Assembly (NCBI GenBank): GCA_905221605.1
Contig: CAJNDS010002790.1
Coordinates: forward strand, 848,597-912,596
Source of the DNA: Symbiodinium natans
Lineage: Eukaryota > Sar > Dinophyceae > Suessiales > Symbiodiniaceae
Length of the DNA stretch: 64,000 nt
Reading direction: 5' to 3'
Shown: positions 33,163 to 39,810 of the stretch, piece after piece
How positions within the stretch are numbered: position 1 is the first letter of the stretch
Layout of the letters: each line of letters begins with the position of its first letter
Program-made: the position numbers and the translations under genes
The notes under the pieces: generated by a model
Told to the model about the DNA's origin: nothing
Database searches by the model: none
The model's input: the letters and a program-made list of their open reading frames with translations, nothing else

Positions 33163-33208
<46 letters not shown>
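32599..33208. repeat. GTGC/GTGCGC satellite, about 600 bp
   Basis: Alternating purine-pyrimidine array whose unit changes in blocks: GTGTGCGTGTGC, then GTTGTGC, then a long GTGTGCGC stretch, then pure GT. Every frame on both strands is open because the repeat contains no stops. These frames are not genes. Confidence 0.95.
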
Positions 33209-33211
<3 letters not shown>

Positions 33212-34601
33212 TTTTTGTTAGGAGGGAAGGCGAGAAGGCGCAGCCCCCCGTTGCACAAGAACCCAGCGCTTGCTCTGGGCAGGTCACAGGATGGCCAGGC
33301 AGGGGGTGGTGTTCCGGATTGTCTGAGGCTTCTACGAGTTCTGTCCTTGCAGAATGGGTTCAGAGAAAAGAGCTGAATGATGAGCCTCGGGGCTTCTGCT
33401 GACAAGTCCCATGCGAAAAGACCCACACACAGAGACCTTTCCAGGCAGGTACCCAAAAACGCTGTTCAGTAGAGCTTTTGGCTTGGCCTAAGCCCTATTT
33501 CCATAACACCACGAGTCTTCTTTGGTGTTGGAGGGCAACATAGTAGCTATGCCTCAGATATCGACCCTTAGCTTAGCCAGAGCCTCAAGACACCCGAACT
33601 TGAAGGCTGCATTCGTTACATAGGCATATGTGTACGCTTTGCATAGTTTTTGCGTTGCCTGCCTTGCATTGCACTGCGTCCACACGTGTGGTACCCATTT
33701 ATGAGCTTATATATTTGTATATATATATATAGTTGTCTATCTATCCATGATCATGCGTCTTTACATATATCACATACACATACGATCATGTCTATGCGTG
33801 TGTATATATATGTACACGTGAAGATTATCTATATATATATATAGAGAGAGAGAGAAATAGAGACAGATTCAGATAGAGATATGTATTATATATTTCTATA
33901 CATATATAGAGCGAGAGCGAGAGACGACTGACGCGGCTGACATGGCTGATCAGCTGCCCTTGGGGGATCTTCGGGCGGCAGGAGGCCCCAGTGCAGCTGA
34001 AGCCACGCCAAGTCGCTGAGCAGGCGAAGACTGTTTGCTTCCGGGGTTTGGGGCTTGGCTTCGGGAGTAATGCTGGCTTCCTGATGCTTCCTTTGACACG
34101 TTTGTTTTTTGCTAGATTGGTTGTTGTAGCGCTTTCTCGTTTTTCCTCCGTACAGCAGTGCATTCGTACAAAACGAGAGAAAAAGGGTTCAAGGAGCAAG
34201 TATCCACGTTTCAACGGCTAGTTCGAGCAAAGTATGTCATATGCTTCAGCGTCTATGCAGCCGCTGGGAAGCATGAGACGTCGGCCAAGAAGGCGTATGG
34301 CGTGCCTACATGCAGACCATATAATTTTGTTGGATCAATGTTGCATCTATCGTGTAATGGGCCTATAGTTTACATCCAATATGCTGCCTACTATGCGGAT
34401 TAGATACAAGTGCATGTATACACACACTATAGCCGCATGTGGTTCTTTCTCCTTTTTACAAAAGTGCTAGGGAGGCTGTTCGCGCAATGGCCGGCTTTGG
34501 GGTAGTGAATGCTCTTTCGCAAAGGGTGACTGGGCTACCTTGTTGAGGAGAGTTTCCAAGGGATTCAGAGGGGTTAGGCTTAGGGAGTAGGGTTTAGGGT
34601 T
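33209..34601. other. No recognised gene; AT and GA microsatellites
   Basis: Low-density unique sequence with (TA)n and (GA)n runs between about 33710 and 33925. A 76-codon frame at 33991 has no distinguishing features. Telomere-like heptamers are nearly absent until 34570, directly before the LTR element. Confidence 0.5.
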
Positions 34602-34606
34602 TCGGG
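34602..34606. repeat. Target site duplication (left), TCGGG
   Basis: TCGGG abuts the first base of the 5' LTR, and the same five bases follow the 3' LTR at 43404-43408. The target was telomere-like sequence (GGGTTTAGGGTTTCGGG). Confidence 0.85.
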
Positions 34607-34871
34607 TGCGGAGCTGCAGTTTGTATTGAGGAAAGGAGTTGGTGTTGAAGGAAAAGGGGTCAATGAACCCGATAACCTTTCTGGCTCAAGGATGGCCAGC
34701 CCGTCCAGTGAAAAGTTTTTGCGCTTGGGTTTGGGTAGTAGGAACCTTGGGTTTCCTTGCCCTTCCCTTTTCATATACCTTAATCCCGTCTTGGTGTGGT
34801 TCGGTTCAGGGAGTTCATTTAGGCAGCCAAGGGTTGAGACTCTTCCTTTTCCCCTTTCGGTTGCCCCCGTA
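34607..34871 (+). repeat. 5' LTR, 265 bp
   Basis: It runs from TGCGGAGCTGCAG to GGTTGCCCCCGTA. By eye it matches 43139-43403 at every base. It contains a spliced-leader-like sequence (34668-34690), an AAAAGTTTTTGCGC segment (34709-34722) that could serve as a dinoflagellate TTTT-box promoter, and a TATA-like TTCATATACC near 34770. The U3/R/U5 limits cannot be fixed from sequence. Confidence 0.9.
34668..34690 (+). promoter_or_regulatory. Spliced-leader-like sequence inside 5' LTR
   Basis: The sequence CCCGATAACC then TTTCTGGCTCAAG aligns with the 22-nt dinoflagellate spliced leader (DCCGTAGCCATTTTGGCTCAAG). The alignment has one inserted A and three substitutions, and the last nine bases TGGCTCAAG are exact. 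Such relics mark genes re-inserted from trans-spliced mRNA in dinoflagellates. Here it is inside an LTR and so is copied at both ends. Confidence 0.55.
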
Positions 34872-34887
34872 GGTTATGAGCCCAAAT
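34872..34887 (+). other. Possible primer-binding site
   Basis: GGTTATGAGCCCAAAT directly follows the 5' LTR. It is only loosely like GGTATCAGAGCCA, the initiator-tRNA-Met primer site of many LTR elements. It is placed mainly by position. Confidence 0.35.
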
Positions 34888-34939
34888 TAGGTTCCCTGCG
34901 GTTGAGTGTTCTCTTAAGGTTTTTTGGGATCAAGAAGCA

Positions 34940-36337
34940 ATGCCTTCTCCCAAGCGATGGCTCCAACCTTCCTCGGATGGTGGGCAGAATGGTGGAGCTG
35001 GAAGTGGTGCAGCTGAGTCTCTGGGTGAAAGGGCGGTGCTGGAAGAGGTAATGCCTGGCGCTGAAGAACATCTGGATGAAGCCTCGGTTGCAGAAGGCCC
35101 CAATGTGGGTATGAATCCCAATGTGGATATGGTTAGCAATGCTGAAGCTGAAGGACGAGCTGTTGTATCGCCAAAACCTGGGGAAAAGAGAAACTGGGAC
35201 GCGACTGGCGGTATAGACCGTGAACTGGAGGTGACCGTTTTACGCGTGTTGCACAAGCATGGGTATCAGCCGTCGACCTCAACTTCGGGACGAATGGTAG
35301 ATCAAGGGTCTCAGACCAGTCTGAGTGGAGAAGTGCTGCAAGCTGCCAGGAGACCTCTGAACAAGATTAAAGGGGATCCCTCGGCGAGTTCCCTGGGTGG
35401 TGGAAGCGGTTATGAACAGAAGGGTGCGGACAGCTTTGAAGCTGCACCAACTGCTGACTACGCCATGGGGGAGGAGGAGATCTTACAGATGGAGGCTGAA
35501 AGGTTGCGCCAGTTGTCAGAAGAAGCGGATGAGACGCGCCAAGTCTCTGGAGTGGATGGTTTTCAGAAAGACGAGCATCTGGTTCAAGCGTGTGATGGGA
35601 CAACTTGGGAGTGGCATATCCACGAAGATGGGAGACAGTATTACTACTGCCTGGATACGCAGGAAAGCAAGTGGACGCCGCCGGATGTAGGTGAAAAGGT
35701 GAAAAGCGACAAAGTGGCTGGGTCTCCTTCGGGCAATGGGCTGGAAGTGGAGACTGCACTGGGTCCTTCATCGACTACACCGACACCTGAGTCTACGAAG
35801 GCATTCCAGGGTAGTGTAAATAGTTTAGGTGAAAAAGATTTTTCCTGTAGTATTGGGGATAGCGGTCTTAGGGATGGTGGCGACGCCCAGACCTCGGGTT
35901 CTCCTGACGAGGAAGGAATTTCTGGATTCCGAGCAGACATGGCTGGAGAACATCTGGATCGGGAAGGAATGGAAGCACTTTCTGAGGGTGTCGCAGCGGT
36001 GAAATCTGTGGATCCGGTGGAAAAAGTACCCAATGCGGAGGTGGATGCTGTGTCGGCTACAGAAGAGCGAGTGGTGGATAAGGTATCTGGCCTTCAGGAG
36101 GGTGGTCCTGAAGATCTGGATGACGGAGGGAAGAAGTCGTGCGTTACGACTGAGGAGGTCTCTCCGTTTGGTGCCAAGAATCCTGCCATTCAGGGGAAAA
36201 AAGAAGCTTCTGAAATAGCTGGAGACACGGTTGATCTGGAAGATGAGGCCTGGAGCGCCAATGAAGCGCGGGTCAATGTGCCAGATAGTACCTGGAGTGC
36301 AGAGAAAGCAGCATATGGTGTCACGTTCCGCGGATGA
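34940..36337 (+). CDS. Element frame 1: WW-domain acidic protein, 465 codons
   Basis: The first ATG after the LTR opens a Ser/Glu/Gly-rich, mostly disordered frame. Residues 222-249 form a canonical WW domain: TTWEWHIHEDGRQYYYCL then DTQESKWTPPD, with W223, DGR, YYY, W245 and P248 at standard spacing. WW domains bind Pro-rich ligands and are common in splicing and polyadenylation factors. The frame stays acidic to about 36310 (EKAAYG). It then hits TGA at 36335, while the +1 frame continues with matching composition (ADDCNNGAQVSVVANDGG). The full product is therefore probably made by joining to the next frame, through ribosomal shifting, RNA editing or an undetected intron. The 5' leader is 68 bases. 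Confidence 0.75.
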   Translation: MPSPKRWLQPSSDGGQNGGAGSGAAESLGERAVLEEVMPGAEEHLDEASVAEGPNVGMNPNVDMVSNAEAEGRAVVSPKPGEKRNWDATGGIDRELEVTVLRVLHKHGYQPSTSTSGRMVDQGSQTSLSGEVLQAARRPLNKIKGDPSASSLGGGSGYEQKGADSFEAAPTADYAMGEEEILQMEAERLRQLSEEADETRQVSGVDGFQKDEHLVQACDGTTWEWHIHEDGRQYYYCLDTQESKWTPPDVGEKVKSDKVAGSPSGNGLEVETALGPSSTTPTPESTKAFQGSVNSLGEKDFSCSIGDSGLRDGGDAQTSGSPDEEGISGFRADMAGEHLDREGMEALSEGVAAVKSVDPVEKVPNAEVDAVSATEERVVDKVSGLQEGGPEDLDDGGKKSCVTTEEVSPFGAKNPAIQGKKEASEIAGDTVDLEDEAWSANEARVNVPDSTWSAEKAAYGVTFRG

Positions 36338-37400
36338 CTGCAACAATGGGGCGCAGGTCTCCGTAGTAGCCAACGATGGAGGCTCACAGGTGGACGCACT
36401 AGTGCTGCTTGAAGTTGGTGGCGAGGAACAGAATGACGAAGGCTACACCGGAGCCAATGCGGCAGCTGTGGTCAACGATAGTGGTGATTCTCTTTTGGAA
36501 ACCATGGAGCCAAAGGAGCCTGCGGTGGAAGAAAATGTGCCGACCGCGGATGACCAATCCAACAGCCCTGCGGTGGAAGAAAATTTGCCTGCTGCAGAAG
36601 GTTTGACAAAAGACTCCAATGGTGGGTCCACTCCCAGGAAGGGGGAAGTATTGCCGTCTGAAAGCTTGCCGGAAGTCGACACCGAGCGAACTGTAACAGA
36701 TGAGGCAAAGCCATTGGCTGGAAAAGAGGATGGTCCTGAGCTCCAGGAGCACAAGGTGGATGAGCTTGTGGGACTCGTGGAGCAGGACAAGCAGCTTGCC
36801 CCCAAGGTGGAAACAAGGGACGTTCCGGGAGCCGAAGAAACAATTCCGGTTTCTGAAGAACCAACGAAGAAAGTGCCCAAAGAGGGAGCCTTGGATACAC
36901 CTGGGAAGCATTGCTATCAAAAGGGAGATCGGATCAATGGTCTAGTGCGCTGCATCAATGTACATGGAGCTTTTTTGGACCATGGCGATATGAATGTACT
37001 AATTCCTGCGGAAGGGAAAGATACACCTCTTTTCAAAATTGGTGACACTGTCAATGGAACAGTGGAAAGGGTGGATGATGATGGTACCGTGATCTTGGAC
37101 ACCTTCCTGGTTTTGGAAGAGGATGAGGAGGACTCCTCTTCGACGCTGCGCAAATGGAAAGACAGCGGCTGGGGTATTCATGGTACGCTGGTCAATGGTA
37201 CCAAGGTTCCGACGGTCAATGGGACTGGAAGTCGGAAGAATGGCAGTCCCGCGAGTGGTTTGCCGATCCAGGATTATCTTCTGAGGAACAAGAGGAAGCC
37301 GTGCAGAAGCAGCTCTATGGAGAAAAGATCTATAGAGCTCTTCTGGAGGATGAAAAAGCTGATAAGGCCTATGTGGGCAAAATCACTGGGATGTTGCTGA
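36231..37400 (+). CDS. Element frame 2: acidic linker and S1-like domain
   Basis: The frame is open from 36231 without an ATG at its upstream edge and overlaps frame 1 by about 107 bases. The meaningful part starts near 36320. It has acidic repeats such as PAVEENVPTADD / PAVEENLPAAEG, then at about 36905-37110 an S1-type OB-fold: KGDRINGLVRCINVHGAFLD, then HGDMNVLIPAE, then IGDTVNGTVERVDDDGTVIL. S1 domains bind single-stranded RNA. After EEDSSSTLRKWKD (about 37160) the composition deteriorates and the protein-like text moves to frame 3. The frame reads on to a stop at 37398 without further domains. Confidence 0.65.
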   Translation: MIWKMRPGAPMKRGSMCQIVPGVQRKQHMVSRSADDCNNGAQVSVVANDGGSQVDALVLLEVGGEEQNDEGYTGANAAAVVNDSGDSLLETMEPKEPAVEENVPTADDQSNSPAVEENLPAAEGLTKDSNGGSTPRKGEVLPSESLPEVDTERTVTDEAKPLAGKEDGPELQEHKVDELVGLVEQDKQLAPKVETRDVPGAEETIPVSEEPTKKVPKEGALDTPGKHCYQKGDRINGLVRCINVHGAFLDHGDMNVLIPAEGKDTPLFKIGDTVNGTVERVDDDGTVILDTFLVLEEDEEDSSSTLRKWKDSGWGIHGTLVNGTKVPTVNGTGSRKNGSPASGLPIQDYLLRNKRKPCRSSSMEKRSIELFWRMKKLIRPMWAKSLGCC

Positions 37401-39394
37401 GTCGTCCAATAGACGAGGTTATGGAGTGTGTCGCAGATCATGCATTCCTGAACACTGAAGCTCGGCATGCATACGGCATCTTGCAAAGTGATGGTTGGAA
37501 GCCCGATGGTACAGAATGTGCAGGCTTGGAAAAGACAATCACCTTTTCCCGAAAGCAGTACCACAACGCGCTCTACGAACTGGCACGTAAGAAAAGGAGA
37601 TTTAGTGGACCAGTCGTGGGTGAAGCGGTGGCAATGTTGCTAAGCCAAGGCAAAGATGAACTTTGGAATGCGCTTTGGCTGGATACCAAGCGGTTTTTGC
37701 AGGAGCTTGATGGTGCAGTTGAAGTTATGAGTAAGAGGGAAAACAAGCCAATGGAAGCCTGCATGGATTCAGATCAGTATAAGAAGGCTCACATGACGCC
37801 AAGAACTGTGTCACCAGGATACAGCAAGCTGTGCAAGTTCTTCAATCAGGGAAGGTGTCGCAATGGAGATGAGTGTTCCTATGAACATCGTCGTTATGGT
37901 GAAGGTTGGCCAGGAGGAGGACCAACTGAGCCAAAGAACAGCCAAAAAGCTGGAGATGAGGATGGGAACATTGGTGACCCTCCTACAGAGGAAGGCACAG
38001 TTGATGAGGCACAGCAGGAGCGGGAGGATTCAGCCTTCAGAGCCAAGTACAACTTTGGTAAAGGTGCATCAAAGGGTGAGCCTACGTTGGGTGAGCCAAA
38101 AAGGCAGCTGTGTCTGTATTACAATCAAGGTGGTTGCAAGTTTGGGAGTTCATGCAGGTATCTTCACGACGATGAAGTAGTATTGGAAGGGACTTGGGAA
38201 CCCGGCAAAGCTTGGGACAATGCTTCCAGGAAGGCACTACGGGACGCAGGGTTCCACCATTGCTGTTTCGATTATTACCTCAGAGGACAGTGCCGTAAGC
38301 GGTTCAATACTTGCAGATTTTCCCACGACGAGATGACAGATGAGCGGCTGGCGCACCTGAAACATTTGGTAAATGTGGCCAATCAGGTCCGGTTTGAAAA
38401 AGAGAGAGGATTGGAGATTTCGGACAGGAGTACTTTTCAGCCACCTGCAAGTGGGGGAGCTGAATCTTCATCCTCCTCAGCACCACAAGCATTGCAAATG
38501 ACCAATGTGTCAAAGAAAGCAGGTGAGGTTGATACGCTGGATGGAGCAGATGGAGATGTACAAAAGGATTCGGTGGCAGAGTCTACCACTGTACGTCTTC
38601 AGAATCCAGAAGAGCCAATAAAAAATTGGATGGCTCGCAACCAACACTTGTGGGTGTGTACACCTCACGTAAGTGACGTGATGATCAAGCTTGGTGTGAC
38701 CAATGTCAAGGAGCTACAAGAGTATATCTTCGTGGAGGATTTGGTGGAAAAAGGGGTTAACAAGGTGACGGCCTGCAAAATTCTGCAATTGGTGGGTGGT
38801 GTCCATTACCGGCCAATGTCGCCGGATGTGGCTGTTTCTACCAACGCATCGGTACGCATGGAGCAATCTTCTGGAAGCCGGGAAGCTGGAAGAGGGGCGG
38901 TGAGAACTATCTCTCAGGTGCGTGAAGCTGAAGGTCCTGGTACAAAGGAGATGCCGCGAGGGTCTTATCGAGAGATTTTCGACACAGGCAAGTTCCGTGA
39001 CGCTTGGACGCTTGCGCAGAGGTCCCCGCTGCGCGTGCAGAGGTTGCGATTGGTGGGAGTTGGAATGCCACCGGTGAACCCGCCAACAAAGGCGTGTAGG
39101 TCAAGATCAAACCCTGTTAGAAGGGGAAGGCCCTTGCTGGATCGGAAACAGGTGCGGCTGGTGCCACGCTCTCGCTCACATCGGCGTGTGCAGCCGGCGG
39201 AGGTGGTGGAAAAGCCAAAGCCACTGGAACCGGTAAAGCCTCGTGGTGGTTTGTCGTATCCATTCAGCAGAGCGTGGGCAGATGTGGTGGATGATGATGA
39301 TCAGACGAGAGCTCTGGTCTCCTATGCTGATTCCTCAGGTGATTCAAGCGAGGAAGAAACCAATAGCGCGCGACCCTGTGGGAAACCTTTTTGA
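37154..39394 (+). CDS. Element frame 3: MLLE domain and three CCCH zinc fingers, 746 codons
   Basis: An aromatic Gln/Trp-rich start (YAGQWYQGSDGQWDWK) leads into residues 48-110. There QKQLYGEKIYRALLE...VGKITGMLLS...EARHAYGIL matches the MLLE (PABC) domain of poly(A)-binding proteins, including the KITGMLL signature. Residues 134-192 (SGPVVGEAVAMLL...ELDGAVEVM) look like a second, diverged MLLE. CCCH fingers are at 227-245 (C-x7-C-x5-C-x3-H), 320-338 (C-x7-C-x5-C-x3-H) and 371-391 (C-x8-C-x6-C-x3-H). A helical segment near residues 495-540 is SAM-like at best. The C-terminus is Arg/Ser-rich. The frame ends at TGA (39392-39394) immediately after a T5 run. Confidence 0.75.
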   Translation: MERQRLGYSWYAGQWYQGSDGQWDWKSEEWQSREWFADPGLSSEEQEEAVQKQLYGEKIYRALLEDEKADKAYVGKITGMLLSRPIDEVMECVADHAFLNTEARHAYGILQSDGWKPDGTECAGLEKTITFSRKQYHNALYELARKKRRFSGPVVGEAVAMLLSQGKDELWNALWLDTKRFLQELDGAVEVMSKRENKPMEACMDSDQYKKAHMTPRTVSPGYSKLCKFFNQGRCRNGDECSYEHRRYGEGWPGGGPTEPKNSQKAGDEDGNIGDPPTEEGTVDEAQQEREDSAFRAKYNFGKGASKGEPTLGEPKRQLCLYYNQGGCKFGSSCRYLHDDEVVLEGTWEPGKAWDNASRKALRDAGFHHCCFDYYLRGQCRKRFNTCRFSHDEMTDERLAHLKHLVNVANQVRFEKERGLEISDRSTFQPPASGGAESSSSSAPQALQMTNVSKKAGEVDTLDGADGDVQKDSVAESTTVRLQNPEEPIKNWMARNQHLWVCTPHVSDVMIKLGVTNVKELQEYIFVEDLVEKGVNKVTACKILQLVGGVHYRPMSPDVAVSTNASVRMEQSSGSREAGRGAVRTISQVREAEGPGTKEMPRGSYREIFDTGKFRDAWTLAQRSPLRVQRLRLVGVGMPPVNPPTKACRSRSNPVRRGRPLLDRKQVRLVPRSRSHRRVQPAEVVEKPKPLEPVKPRGGLSYPFSRAWADVVDDDDQTRALVSYADSSGDSSEEETNSARPCGKPF
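39388..39394 (+). promoter_or_regulatory. Candidate -1 frameshift site at T5-TGA
   Basis: CCTTTTTGA ends frame 3. Slipping back one base on the TTT codon re-pairs perfectly and replaces the stop with TTG AGA, entering frame 4, which is open for 138 more codons. No downstream pseudoknot was modelled. Confidence 0.35.
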
Positions 39395-39810
39395 GAGAAA
39401 GGGATTCACAAAGAACTGAGACAAGTGGCAATGTTCCACTTGCTGGTTCTTCAAGCTCCAATGATGGGCAGAAAAAATCGGTTCACCTTGGCGAAGAGCG
39501 CGACAAAGCGTCGCGGGGGGAGACCCGCCAAGAAGTTTTTTCGCTACCACAACCTTCTCGTCGAACTGAGCAGTCTCAAACAAGAGCAAGGGATGGCTCA
39601 GTTATAGTTGGTTCGCTGGCGGTGGGCTCCACGGATGAGGTTTTACCTGGGCAAGGTGTTGCTGGACAGGTGAACGTATCTGAAAGCGCTCAAGTTCTAC
39701 CTGGGCAAGATGTGGCTGGACAGGAGACGGCGCTGGAAGGAGCAGTACAAATTCCTGGCGAGGAGACTGACCAAAAAGAAGGAGAAGGTGGGAGCAATGA
39801 ACTCTGTTGA
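39391..39810 (+). CDS. Element frame 4: Ser/Gln-rich linker with VLPGQ repeats
   Basis: This frame has no ATG at its upstream edge and begins at the frame 3 stop. It is hydrophilic and disordered and contains two related units, EVLPGQGVAGQ and QVLPGQDVAGQ. It links frames 3 and 5 and overlaps the latter by about 100 bases. After EETDQKEGEGGSNELC it stops, and the protein-like text continues in frame 5 (KEKVGAMNSVDG). It is probably part of one polyprotein or multi-frame product. Confidence 0.5.
   Translation: MRERDSQRTETSGNVPLAGSSSSNDGQKKSVHLGEERDKASRGETRQEVFSLPQPSRRTEQSQTRARDGSVIVGSLAVGSTDEVLPGQGVAGQVNVSESAQVLPGQDVAGQETALEGAVQIPGEETDQKEGEGGSNELC

Noticed and set aside
32416-33456. Open frames of 207-346 codons on both strands across the GTGC satellite
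   Set aside because: They consist almost entirely of His/Thr/Arg/Ala or Cys/Val repeats dictated by the DNA repeat, and both strands and all frames are open. This is not evidence of genes.
34626-35051. Frames that run through the 5' LTR into the element leader
   Set aside because: They cross the LTR boundary, lack domain content, and the same frame appears in the 3' LTR. They are shadows of the LTR sequence.
35367-36373. Minus-strand frames of 130-182 codons opposite element frame 1
   Set aside because: They mirror a codon-biased + strand frame and contain no recognisable domain.
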